Of a stretch of DNA of 49,142 nucleotides, positions 19,413-27,087 are shown one piece after another. The notes below the pieces were generated by a model. It was not told where the DNA came from. It saw nothing but the letters and a program-made list of their open reading frames with translations, and made no database searches. The position numbers and the translations under genes were made by a program. Source of the DNA: a virus; the IMG/VR virus record IMGVR_UViG_3300007516_000030, positions 1 to 49,142 of that record; one strand, given 5' to 3'. The first letter of the stretch is position 1. Every line of letters starts with the position of its first letter.

Positions 19413-20231
19413 TTAACTATTTTGTCTTCCTTTTGATTTTGAGTATAAATTTTTAACAAAATCGCTTTGCCAATATTTTTTTGTATTTATATCCATAATT
19501 GATAATTTACCCTCAAATCCACCTCCTGTATCCATATTCCATACGTTACACCTATTCATAGGAACAATAATAGAACCATTTTTAGGTTGTGCTTCTTGTT
19601 GATATTCTTTTAAATGCGGTTTAATTTTGTGAAAAGTAGTAGTAGAATGCCCTATAAATACTTCCTCATGCTTATACATTCTATATGGATTAGGCCTATA
19701 ATATTGATCATAATCAGGGTGTGATTTTTTTGGTACTAAATTATCTAAAGCAACAGCTAATTCCCACATATCTCTATCCCAATAATAATCAGAATAATAC
19801 ACTTCGTGACCTAAACCTTCTTTAGATTTAAACCCTCCATGTACAAATCCTCTATTTTCATCATCTATATAATAGTTAATTAATGATTTGTAAAAATCTT
19901 TATGAGTATTTTTTACCATAAATCCTGTTTCAATGTAAGAATCAATTGTAGCATTTCCACCTTGTTGTTTCCACATATGAGTACTTTTGCCATCAATTAA
20001 CCAGTCTTTTGTCCATTCATCGTGATTACCTTTAATAAAAATAATTTTAGGATTTTCTAATTTCATGTTTATTAAATATTCAATTAATTGTGCTGTTTCT
20101 GGCCACCCATCAGAATAATCTCCTAGAAAAATAAGTTTATCATTTTTTGGATTATAACTACATCTTTCTAAACATTGTATGAGGGCCCTTAAGCCCCCAT
20201 GAATGTCTCCAATACATAAAATTCTTGTCAT
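19413..20231 (-). CDS. Calcineurin-like metallophosphoesterase (PPP-type)
   Basis: 272 residues with the metallophosphoesterase motifs in order: GDIHG at 8-12, GDYSDG at 37-42 and GNHDEW at 68-73, followed by VHGGF and IGHS histidine motifs. This arrangement matches the PPP family, which includes lambda-type Ser/Thr/Tyr phosphatases and ApaH-like diadenosine tetraphosphatases. A two-metal site removes phosphate from a protein or nucleotide substrate. The C-terminal motif WNMDTGGGFEGKLSIMDI is typical of the phage protein-phosphatase branch. Its ATG overlaps the TGA of a small membrane protein gene (ATGA), so the two are coupled. The substrate is unknown. Confidence 0.9.
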   Translation of the reverse strand: MTRILCIGDIHGGLRALIQCLERCSYNPKNDKLIFLGDYSDGWPETAQLIEYLINMKLENPKIIFIKGNHDEWTKDWLIDGKSTHMWKQQGGNATIDSYIETGFMVKNTHKDFYKSLINYYIDDENRGFVHGGFKSKEGLGHEVYYSDYYWDRDMWELAVALDNLVPKKSHPDYDQYYRPNPYRMYKHEEVFIGHSTTTFHKIKPHLKEYQQEAQPKNGSIIVPMNRCNVWNMDTGGGFEGKLSIMDINTKKYWQSDFVKNLYSKSKGRQNS

Positions 20232-20398
20232 AAAAGTGAAATTATAATACCAATAAAAATACCATGAAATAGGCCATTTAATATAAGTATGCCGATATTG
20301 TAATTTGCTAATTTTTTAAAATTATTTATTTTATTTTTAAATAAATAATATAAGCCGTAAATAGGAATAAATGATTGTAAAATTTCTGTTTTTTTCAT
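20228..20398 (-). CDS. Small membrane protein coupled to phosphatase gene
   Basis: 56 residues, ATG at 20398, TGA overlapping the phosphatase ATG. The N-terminal half has a short hydrophobic segment (IPIYGLYYLF) followed by a basic loop (KNKINNFKKL). Residues 34-56 form a long hydrophobic helix (NIGILILNGLFHGIFIGII) ending at the stop. I predict one or two membrane spans. The gene fills the gap between the dUTPase and phosphatase genes, and the ATGA overlap supports it as a real gene. No family recognised. Coupling hints at a role near the membrane for the phosphatase, but that is speculation. Confidence 0.65.
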   Translation of the reverse strand: MKKTEILQSFIPIYGLYYLFKNKINNFKKLANYNIGILILNGLFHGIFIGIIISLL

Positions 20399-20409
20399 AA
20401 TTTTTTGTT

Positions 20410-20880
20410 TTATTTTCCTGTACTTCCAAAGCCACCTTTTCTATTGCTTTTTGTTATTGGTAGTTTATCAACAATTTCAATTTCTGTAGGTATTACTTTC
20501 GATAAAAATATTTGACCTATTCTATCTCCTTCTTTAAAAGGGAATTTTTCGTAAACTAACATGTTTTTGTTTTTAAACCAATTCATTAAATTTATATTTA
20601 TTGGTAATCCAGTAAATCTAAATTGATACTCATTAGTGTAATCTTCTTCTCCAATTCCAAAATGATTTCCTAATATCCAATTAGTGTTTGATAAGCTACT
20701 TCTTGGTATTAAGCAAATTTTATATCCAGTTGGAGGTTTCATATTTAAATTAGTATAGCAAATATATTTATTTTCTGCTATTTTTTCTACTTCTGTACAA
20801 AATACATCAAATGCAGCAGCTTTATCAGTCGCCATTTTTGGGTATTTATTGTTTTCTTTTTTCTTTATTAATAATTTCAT
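20410..20880 (-). CDS. dut: dUTPase (dUTP diphosphatase)
   Basis: 156 residues from the ATG at 20880; a frame from TTG at 20907 adds nine residues and is less likely. All five trimeric dUTPase motifs are present: AAAFDVF (21-27), PRSSLS (59-64), a divergent motif 3 GIGEEDY (75-81), GDRIGQIFL (118-126) and the C-terminal P-loop-like RKGGFGSTG (147-155). The enzyme converts dUTP to dUMP plus pyrophosphate, keeping uracil out of DNA and feeding dTMP synthesis. In motif 3 the usual catalytic Asp (G-[VL]-I-D) aligns with Glu78, a conservative but notable change. It lies in the nucleotide block beside ribonucleotide reductase. Confidence 0.92.
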   Translation of the reverse strand: MKLLIKKKENNKYPKMATDKAAAFDVFCTEVEKIAENKYICYTNLNMKPPTGYKICLIPRSSLSNTNWILGNHFGIGEEDYTNEYQFRFTGLPININLMNWFKNKNMLVYEKFPFKEGDRIGQIFLSKVIPTEIEIVDKLPITKSNRKGGFGSTGK

Positions 20881-20928
20881 AGTTATATTTTCTTTTTTTT
20901 CTTTCAAAATTTTATTAAATTTATCATT

Positions 20929-21946
20929 TTAACCACATTTTGAATGCCCACAATTTTTACATTTTGAACATCCTTCTTCAAATATTACACTAGCAGAATT
21001 ACATTCTTCACAGTTAACTGTTGATTTTGTTCCTTCTGGAATGTATTTTTTTAATACTCTAGCCAAAGATTTAGTAAATGACATTATTTCTCCATCAGAT
21101 TTTTTAAGTTGCTCTACAATAAATTTAATATCAGTACCATGTCTTAATGAAGTACTAACTAATCTTGTAATTGTAGCTTGTTCATCTGTCATAAAACTAC
21201 TAATATCATAGTTAATGTCATTTTGTTTAAAAAAATATTGCCCTTTATTTTTTTTATAAATAATGCCAGAACCAAAATAATTGTTTTCAGATTCATCTAT
21301 AAAAACTTCATAAGGCTTATTGTTTAATAATCCAATGATAATTTTATAGGCTACATCTTTAGTAGTACTTAAAAACACTTCTGCTTCTAATTCTCTAGGT
21401 CTTTTAGTTGCATCTTTATAATTAAAAATACTGTCTTTTTTAGAGTTTTCTGAAACTAAAACACCAGTTCTACAACCATCTCTATATACAGTTACACCTT
21501 TAACCTTTTGTTTCCAAGACTCAATATAAATCTTAGCTACTTCTTCTTTAGTCACTGTACTGGGCAAGTTAATAGTACTTGAAATACTGTGTGTTGTATA
21601 TTTTTGAATAATAGCTTGTATTTCTACTCTATTAATCCAGTTAATATCATTAGCTGTACTACCAAACCATGGTGACATTTTAAAATACATTTCTAACTTT
21701 TCCTTATCTAATTTACTTATATCAGGATCTTGCCCAATTTTATCTAATTGTATCAAAGTCCATTGTTCAAACTTAGAATGTAATATTGGATATTCCATCC
21801 AATTATCTCCATTCTGGTCTGTAAAATCAACTCTTACACCTTCTTCTCCTGGATTAACTTTCTTTCTTCTCATATAAAATGGAGAAAATAAAGGCTCAAG
21901 TCCAGAAGTAGTTTGTGTAAGAATGCTTACGCTGCCTGTTGGGGCG
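20929..21946 (-). CDS. nrdJ: Ribonucleotide reductase, class II type, exon 2 (C-terminal part)
   Basis: This is the C-terminal third of the reductase, joined to exon 1 after removal of the group I intron. It begins inside a Val codon and continues with APTGSVSI and SGLEPLF, conserved finger-loop and barrel motifs of the catalytic subunit. ISSTINLP and GVTVYRDGCR follow. Then comes a TSCPD-like region (about 50-170 residues from the end) and a C-terminal zinc-ribbon (CEEC, CSKCKNCGHSKCG) ending in cysteines that could pass electrons to the active site. The TSCPD plus zinc-ribbon tail, and the absence of any small-subunit gene in the window, favour an adenosylcobalamin-dependent class II enzyme. 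A TTG at 21981 gives an apparent start, but it lies inside the intron. Confidence 0.85.
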
Positions 21947-22889
21947 CATCTGTTATGTATGCCGTTTAAACATACTCTCAAAGTTTCCTCTGAGTATCGG
22001 ACTATATCACCTCCCTTATATCTTCATAAGGGAGTTGGATTTTCGTGGAAGGGATTATTGTTAGGCTCACCCTTCTAGTCTCTGAACCTCCTAAACTCTT
22101 TTAACCTAAGTTTAGCTTGGCTGCTGATTAGCATTTTTTGTTATTTTTTTACATAAGGAAATAAAATAATCTTGATCATATATATTCTTCATTATATTAA
22201 CATGTCTATGTACCCATTGTACATTTCCTTTAATATAGCCTTTAGAGCTATCTATTCTATCTAAAGAAGCATTCCATTCACTATAATCTAAATTATTAGA
22301 GTTATTCATGGGAACATTTGTTCCTTTAGTTAGAAAGATAGGTATTCCTGATAATTTACATTTATGATTTTGTTTAATCATTAATTTCCATAAATTTTCA
22401 GTAGTCATATACTTCTTATCCCATTCTTTATTCCTACTATCACAACCTACTTTAATTCTATACAATTGTGTTTTAGTTAAGTCACCAGTTCCTTGGTGTC
22501 CTACAGAATAACCTTTGTGGGCTATTATTTTATTTTTTACATTTACTAAGTATTTTTCTTTATTGCTACATGCTCTGCATTTTTTTGAGTCACTCTTTAA
22601 CGAATCTACTCTTTTTAAATGCTCTGTATCACATAAAGTGCATACTACTTTTAAATGTCCTCTATGGTGGTTATTATTTTTATTTTTCACCATATGAACC
22701 TCATTAGATATTACTTTGTAATATCCAAATATTTGACCTTTTTTTATTTCTATTCTTTTACCCATAGGAGCAAAGATACAAAAAAATAATTTAAAAACCA
22801 AATTTTATAAGATTTATTATTAACAAATTTTAGCCTTCCAGCAATTTATCCAATTTTTCAATACTCATTGCTGAGTAAAGCCGCCATTG
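21947..22889 (-). mobile_element. Group I self-splicing intron (subgroup IA-like) in the ribonucleotide reductase gene
   Basis: 943 nt interrupting the reductase gene. Exon 1 ends ...ACCGT at 22890 and the intron ends in G at 21947. Joining gives ACC GTC GCC CCA, restoring NTVAPTGS and an 866-codon frame. P1 forms between exon CCGT (22893-22890) and intron GCGG (22884-22881), with the expected U.G pair at the splice site. Core elements follow: AATCAGCAGCCAAGC (P/Q-like), GTTCAGAGACTAGA (R-like; GACTA of P7 at 22076-22080) and GATATAGTCC (S-like; TAGTC of P7 at 22000-22004). A 9-bp P8-like hairpin lies at 22011-22034. A GAAA-capped P9-like hairpin lies at 21972-21997. The core resembles the T4 td intron. 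Most of the 5' half is the HNH gene. Confidence 0.92.
22112..22765 (-). CDS. HNH homing endonuclease within the group I intron
   Basis: 217 residues from the ATG at 22765; an in-frame TTG lies upstream at 22801. The N-terminal region (KKGQIFGYYKVI) with cysteine pairs CTLC and CRAC resembles the zinc-ribbon-like domain common before phage HNH nucleases. The HNH core follows: CKLSGIPI, then ASLDRIDSSKGYIKGNVQWV and HRHVNIMKN. Such enzymes nick or cut intronless alleles so that the intron is copied in. The last seven codons (NANQQPS, stop) lie within the conserved P/Q segment of the intron, so coding and ribozyme sequence overlap. Transcription is in the same direction as the host gene. Confidence 0.9.
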   Translation of the reverse strand: MGKRIEIKKGQIFGYYKVISNEVHMVKNKNNNHHRGHLKVVCTLCDTEHLKRVDSLKSDSKKCRACSNKEKYLVNVKNKIIAHKGYSVGHQGTGDLTKTQLYRIKVGCDSRNKEWDKKYMTTENLWKLMIKQNHKCKLSGIPIFLTKGTNVPMNNSNNLDYSEWNASLDRIDSSKGYIKGNVQWVHRHVNIMKNIYDQDYFISLCKKITKNANQQPS

Positions 22890-24469
22890 ACGGTATTCCA
22901 ACTTACATTTCTTCTTCCAAATACATCCATTCTTCTACATTGCTCAGGAAATTCATCTAAAAGCATTTGATAAAAATCATTACATCCTACACCAATATTT
23001 ACTCCTACAAATTCTAAATTTCTATCCCAACCATCAAAAGGGCCTCTTAGTATTGATAAATCAATAATACAATCAAGTTCTCCTTTCATTTTAGTTTTTA
23101 CTATAGAATGAATATATTTTTTACCTTTCTCAGAATCGTATTTAACTCCAAGTGCAGCTAAAGTATCTCCTAATGCAGTAAACCCACACCCAGTTCTTCT
23201 TCCACTAGCAGCTACTTTTCTTACATTTTGCCACAACTCTAATTCATCTCTTTTTATTTCAAAAGGCTCTGGGTCAGATTCAATTTTAGCAAAAATTTTA
23301 TCAATATGTTCAAGTTCTAAATCAACTAAATCATCAGCTAACCTTTGTTGTTCATAAGCCATTTGATATAGAAGTTCTGTATCTAGCTCTGCTTTATTTG
23401 TAAAAGGATTTTTCACAAAACTAAACAAGTTCAAAGCCATTAATCTACATGCATCATATTCTTGCATAAAAATTTCCCCACAAGGATTGGTTGTTACACC
23501 TCTATATTGTGGATAAACTCCATCAGGACTATAATTCCAATGTCTATCAATAAACATTTGACCTGGTTCTGCATTTTCCCAAGCATTTTCACAAATAACA
23601 TTGTATAGTTCTTTTGCTTTAATCTTTTTTAGATAAAATACCGCATTATCTCTTTTATGGTCTTCTAAATAGACTAATTCATTATAAGGACTTTCTAAGC
23701 ATTCGTCACTGAAATAACTTAAATCTTGTTCACAAGGAAATCTAAGGATATAATCTTCATCATTCTCAACAGCCTTCATGAAGTCATCTCGTAAGTTGAC
23801 TGATATGTTTGCTCCTGTAACTTTAGTTCTATCTTTTTTAATATTGACAAAATCAAATACATCTGGATGACGTACATCAATAGTAATCATTAAAGCGCCC
23901 CTTCTACCTTTTTGTGCTACTTCTCTTGTAGTGTTACTATATCTTTCCATAAAAGATACAGCACCAGTAGATGAGCCAGCAGCATTACTAACAGATACAG
24001 AATTTGGCCTAAGAGTAGAAATATCAATTCCAACTCCGCCTCTTCTTTTCATTAAATTAGCCAGCTGTTGGTCTTTTTGAAGTATTCCTCCATAACTATC
24101 ATGTGGTTGTCCTACTACAAAACAGTTAGATAAACTGCCTATTTTTGTAGGATGACCTAACATAGACATAATAGAACCTTGTGGTACAATGTATTTAAAA
24201 TCTTTAAACATATTAAAGATTTTTTCTTCTGTTAAAGGTGTTCTTTGTAAAGCATAATCAGACATAATTTCTAAGTTAAAAGAAGCATCTTCATAATCAT
24301 TTTTTTCTTTTTTAATATACTTAGATTCTACTTTAGCAAATTCTTTTGCCAATCTTTTGTGCATTTGGTCATAATGCGTTTCAACCTTTGTTGCATATTT
24401 TCCTTTCCAAACTGATTTTGCTAAATCATCTCCAGGAAACATTAAATTTTCATCAGTCTTTGTTTCCAT
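22890..24469 (-). CDS. nrdJ: Ribonucleotide reductase, class II type, exon 1 (N-terminal part)
   Basis: Start is the ATG at 24469, preceded 4 nt upstream by a strong AGGAGG (24474-24479), one of the few good Shine-Dalgarno sites here. Motifs in order: DDLAKSVWKGKYA (14-26), the N-terminal redox Cys in SLSNCFVVG (C116), RRGGVGID, NPCGE with catalytic C330 and E332, C341 (partner of C116), and SGRRTGCGFTALGD. The exon ends in the Val codon of NVSWNTV (residue 527). With exon 2 the product is 865 residues. It reduces ribonucleotides to deoxyribonucleotides for phage DNA synthesis. Without splicing, translation would stop four codons after NGGFTQ, giving a truncated, inactive protein. Confidence 0.9.
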
Positions 24470-24590
24470 TGTTCCTCCTTTTTTGTAAGCCTGTTTTATC
24501 AAGAGTTTTTTCTCTTATTATTTGATACTTGCCGCTCCATACACTAGCAGCAAGTTCATCTTTTTTAAAATATTCTAATAATTTACTCAT
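24453..24590 (-). CDS. 45-residue ORF resembling the reductase N-terminus, overlapping the reductase start
   Basis: ATG at 24590; the frame runs 17 nt past the reductase ATG in another frame. The product begins MSKLLEYFKKDELAASVWSGKYQ. DELAASVWSGKY matches DDLAKSVWKGKY of the reductase itself (residues 14-25), with nine identities over twelve positions. The rest is basic (QKRRNNGNKD) and is partly dictated by the AGGAGG of the reductase. It may be a leader peptide coupling translation to the reductase, or the relic of an older 5' end of the gene. There is no homology beyond that one motif. The reading frame is clear; its expression is an inference. Confidence 0.5.
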   Translation of the reverse strand: MSKLLEYFKKDELAASVWSGKYQIIREKTLDKTGLQKRRNNGNKD

Positions 24591-24611
24591 TGTTATTTTT
24601 TAATACTGCTT

Positions 24612-24773
24612 TCAATTTTTACTTTTTAGCTTTTTTACAATATGTTTTTTAATTTCTGGTTTAAATTTTATAAATCCAAAACTATCCATTGCTTCAAAAA
24701 ACTCACTTAAAGTATATTTTTTACTAACTAGGTTTTCCAACCATTTAAATTTTTTACTTTTTATATCTATCAT
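24612..24773 (-). CDS. Small basic hypothetical protein
   Basis: 53 residues, ATG at 24773, TGA at 24612. The start overlaps the end of the upstream pyrophosphohydrolase gene by 20 nt. The sequence is Lys-rich and predicted helical (KFKWLENLVSKKYTLSEFFEAMDSF read in parts), with a very basic C-terminus (KKHIVKKLKSKN), which could bind nucleic acid. No family recognised. Tight packing with its neighbours and a codon pattern like theirs support it as a gene. Confidence 0.5.
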   Translation of the reverse strand: MIDIKSKKFKWLENLVSKKYTLSEFFEAMDSFGFIKFKPEIKKHIVKKLKSKN

Positions 24774-25062
24774 CAAGTTCTAATTTATTTTCCATCATCC
24801 AAGATAAAAACAATGCATTACATTGTATATGCCCTATGTGTGACAATCCAGATTCAGAATCATTATCCTCTCCTTCCATAAAAGCGTCTAAATGCCTTTT
24901 TAAACTTTCGCAGATTTCTATTATTGATAGCCCTTTTTGCCAATTATAATTTCCATATTTTTTAGCTCCAAATTCTAATACTCTTACCATTGGAACTAGA
25001 GAAGATTGTGGTACTAATCCCCATTTTAATTTATCTGTGTTGAATCTATTTCCTTTATTCAT
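24754..25062 (-). CDS. dATP/dGTP diphosphohydrolase-like protein (MazG-related, DUF5664 type)
   Basis: 102 residues. The N-terminal motif RFNTDKLKWGLVP, then EFGAKKYGNYNW (30-41), and the helical block ESLKRHLDAFMEGED (52-66) with HIGHIQCNALFL (75-85) match the small phage nucleotide pyrophosphohydrolases annotated as dATP/dGTP diphosphohydrolases. MazZ of 2-aminoadenine phages is a relative. Acidic residues in helices 2 and 3 (E63, E65, D66) would hold the metal ions. It is the second all-alpha pyrophosphohydrolase in the window and lies two small ORFs upstream of the reductase, so a role in dNTP pool control is likely. Substrate choice is unknown, and no PurZ-like gene is visible here. Confidence 0.75.
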   Translation of the reverse strand: MNKGNRFNTDKLKWGLVPQSSLVPMVRVLEFGAKKYGNYNWQKGLSIIEICESLKRHLDAFMEGEDNDSESGLSHIGHIQCNALFLSWMMENKLELDDRYKK

Positions 25063-25651
25063 CGTATTTGTTTAAAATAAACTCATTATACATGTAAATT
25101 TCTTCTTTAGCAATTGGTTTATCCCATACTTCCCATTCTTCTGGAATAACTTCATTTGTTTTTAATTCTGTAATTTTTCTTAAATCTTCATGTTTATTTA
25201 AAATTTTCCATTCTTTTGTAAGTGATCCATCTGTGTCTTTTCTTTGGAAAAAAGTAACTTTGTATTGTTGTGAAAATTCAGAATATTTACCTTTTTTAAA
25301 TAAATTTAATATTTTTTCAAATTCTTCAGGTATTTTAAATACTACTATAACATCTCCATATCCTTCTGTATCATACAGATCTACATACAAAGGGTGGTGA
25401 GACAATTTATCTAAAAAATCATTAAATTTTTCAAAGTTTTTATTATTGTGTTTAAATAAGAGATGTAAGTGATTTTCATATCCCATGTTGTTTAAATTAT
25501 CATCTAAATAGCAATTAATAATTCCATTTACCAATAAATCTGCTTTTTTTATATTTAACATAGGCATTAAAAACCAATAAGAATTTGTTCTTAGTATTTC
25601 TTCTGAATTTCTAACTAATGGAATACTTTTGTTTTTTAATGTGTTAATCAT
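25055..25651 (-). CDS. Hypothetical protein
   Basis: 198 residues, not recognised. The sequence appears mixed alpha/beta and acidic, with a central segment GYENHLHLLFKHNN and a later DLYDTEGYGDVIVVFKIP. An aromatic C-terminal part carries WEVWDKPIAKEEIYMYNEF. There is no signal peptide, membrane span or metal motif. The gene overlaps both neighbours by 8 nt, a sign of a tightly coupled operon. It sits between a RecB-like nuclease and a pyrophosphohydrolase, which says little about function. Confidence 0.7.
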   Translation of the reverse strand: MINTLKNKSIPLVRNSEEILRTNSYWFLMPMLNIKKADLLVNGIINCYLDDNLNNMGYENHLHLLFKHNNKNFEKFNDFLDKLSHHPLYVDLYDTEGYGDVIVVFKIPEEFEKILNLFKKGKYSEFSQQYKVTFFQRKDTDGSLTKEWKILNKHEDLRKITELKTNEVIPEEWEVWDKPIAKEEIYMYNEFILNKYDE

Positions 25652-26654
25652 ATAAACTTATTTCTATTGTTCCTTTATTTTCAATATAATCTCTGTGGTC
25701 TTCATAACCATGTTCGTCATACCAAATTTTATCTAGTATAAGATCATGCCAACCTTTAACAATTTTACCATTAATAGTTCCACCTGTTTTTGATAATTCT
25801 AGTGTTTTTTCATTAATAATAAATTTTCTAGGCGTACCTATATAATCAAATTTAGTAGTTTCTATTATGAACATAAAAGGAAGAACAGTATAGTTTTCCA
25901 ATAAATTTTTAAAATAAATTTTAATGCCCTCTACATAAATACTTGCTTGATAATTATAATTAAACATTCTAATAGATTTGTAAAAACTAATAGTACTGTC
26001 GCCAGTAGTTTTAAAATCTATAGGTTGAATAGTTTTTTCTTTGTGATTTACAATTACTTTGTCTAATTTACATTTCATGTCTTCACCTAATACAGTCCAA
26101 TAAACTTCTAATTGATAAAAAATTTCTTCATTATCTCCTGCAGTTAATTGTGAGTAGTTTTTAGTAAATTTATGACTTTTTAAAGAAGTAACAATCTTTT
26201 TACAAGTTTCGTATTCTTCTAAACTTAATACTATTTTTCTATCTTGCATATTAAGCATTTCTAGATAATTCCAAAACTCATCAAAATCAAATTTTTTGAT
26301 TCTTGCGTCTTTATCCACCATTTTAACAAAAAAATCTATTTCATCCATTACATCTAAACAATATGCAATGTTTGCAAAATCTTTTATATTTTCTGTAATT
26401 TGACTAGATTCGCAATAATTTTTAAAAATTGTGTCTGCTAGTAATAATACTTTTCCAGTTGGAAAATTGTTTTTATGTAGATAAACTTGCTTATTAAAGG
26501 CTTCTTGGCCTTCTGTAAGCAATATATCTACTGCTGAACCTTTATCGAAATGTCGACCAGGTTTGCTTTTTGTTTTAAATAAAGTAGGATGCGTAGCTAA
26601 TCTAGAAAGTCTAGAAAAGCTTAGCGCATCTACTTCGTAATAATTATGCTCCAT
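25644..26654 (-). CDS. PD-(D/E)XK nuclease, RecB/exonuclease-like
   Basis: 336 residues. The catalytic signature is in the second half: D198 (KCKLDKVIV), D213-F-K215 (PIDFKTTG), then Q236 and Y240 (YNYQASIY). This is the D...DxK...QxxxY pattern of RecB/Cas4/lambda-exonuclease-like enzymes. The N-terminal SRLATHP and FDKGSAVD motifs are common in the phage branch annotated as PD-(D/E)XK exonuclease (DUF3799-like). It probably degrades DNA ends for recombination and replication. It overlaps the Holliday-junction-resolvase-like gene by 11 nt, and a Sak4/RecA-like ATPase is encoded in the same arm, so a phage recombination set is plausible. Confidence 0.8.
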   Translation of the reverse strand: MEHNYYEVDALSFSRLSRLATHPTLFKTKSKPGRHFDKGSAVDILLTEGQEAFNKQVYLHKNNFPTGKVLLLADTIFKNYCESSQITENIKDFANIAYCLDVMDEIDFFVKMVDKDARIKKFDFDEFWNYLEMLNMQDRKIVLSLEEYETCKKIVTSLKSHKFTKNYSQLTAGDNEEIFYQLEVYWTVLGEDMKCKLDKVIVNHKEKTIQPIDFKTTGDSTISFYKSIRMFNYNYQASIYVEGIKIYFKNLLENYTVLPFMFIIETTKFDYIGTPRKFIINEKTLELSKTGGTINGKIVKGWHDLILDKIWYDEHGYEDHRDYIENKGTIEISLYD

Positions 26655-27087
26655 TAAATATGTTATTAACCTCTTCTTCTATTTTTTTCAATTGTTCTTC
26701 ACTGATTATTTCTTCATATTTGTGAAATTTAGCTAAAATCTTAATAATATCATCAAATTGGAAAGTAACCAAATGATTTTCTTTTTTGTATCCATCTAGT
26801 TTGTTAAATACTACTTTAATAAATTTGTGTTCAGGAGCATTGGGAGGGAAATTTAATTTTAAATTCTCTTCCATATTCTTAAACTCTTTATCTGGTTTTA
26901 TTCTGCTTGCTTGATATCCACTTTTAGCTTGTAATAAATAAGGGATTCCCCACAAATCAAATCCACTGTCATCGTATAATCTTGATGCCTGTCTACTTGT
27001 TTTAGTAAAGGAGAATCCCATAGCTCTATATATTTGGGCTAAAAACCTTTCATATGTATTGCCTTTTACTTTGTTTTTGTGTGCCAT
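26644..27087 (-). CDS. Holliday junction resolvase-like nuclease (Hjc-type PD-(D/E)XK)
   Basis: 147 residues. The motif order KGNTYERFLAQIYRAMGF (8-25, E13), then SGFDLWG (D44), then LLQAKSG (Q53, K55), matches archaeal Hjc and phage resolvases: a Glu, an Asp and a [E/Q]xK on a short beta-hairpin core. The Q in place of the more usual E before K55 is seen in some nuclease families and needs testing. Resolvases of this type cut branched DNA during packaging or repair. The C-terminal ~40 residues are a charged helix. The gene overlaps its neighbours slightly on both sides (TAATG with the amidoligase gene). Confidence 0.7.
   Translation of the reverse strand: MAHKNKVKGNTYERFLAQIYRAMGFSFTKTSRQASRLYDDSGFDLWGIPYLLQAKSGYQASRIKPDKEFKNMEENLKLNFPPNAPEHKFIKVVFNKLDGYKKENHLVTFQFDDIIKILAKFHKYEEIISEEQLKKIEEEVNNIFNGA

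Noticed and set aside
20929-21981. Separate C-terminal reductase gene starting at 21981
   Set aside because: The start is a TTG within the intron's P9 region, and the first 12 residues do not fit reductases; splicing explains both halves.
22515-22697. Plus-strand 60-codon frame inside the intron
   Set aside because: Antisense to the HNH gene, rich in Phe and Leu, no motif.
24469-24502. Longer reductase start at 24502
   Set aside because: The codon is TTG, while an ATG with AGGAGG at proper spacing lies at 24469.
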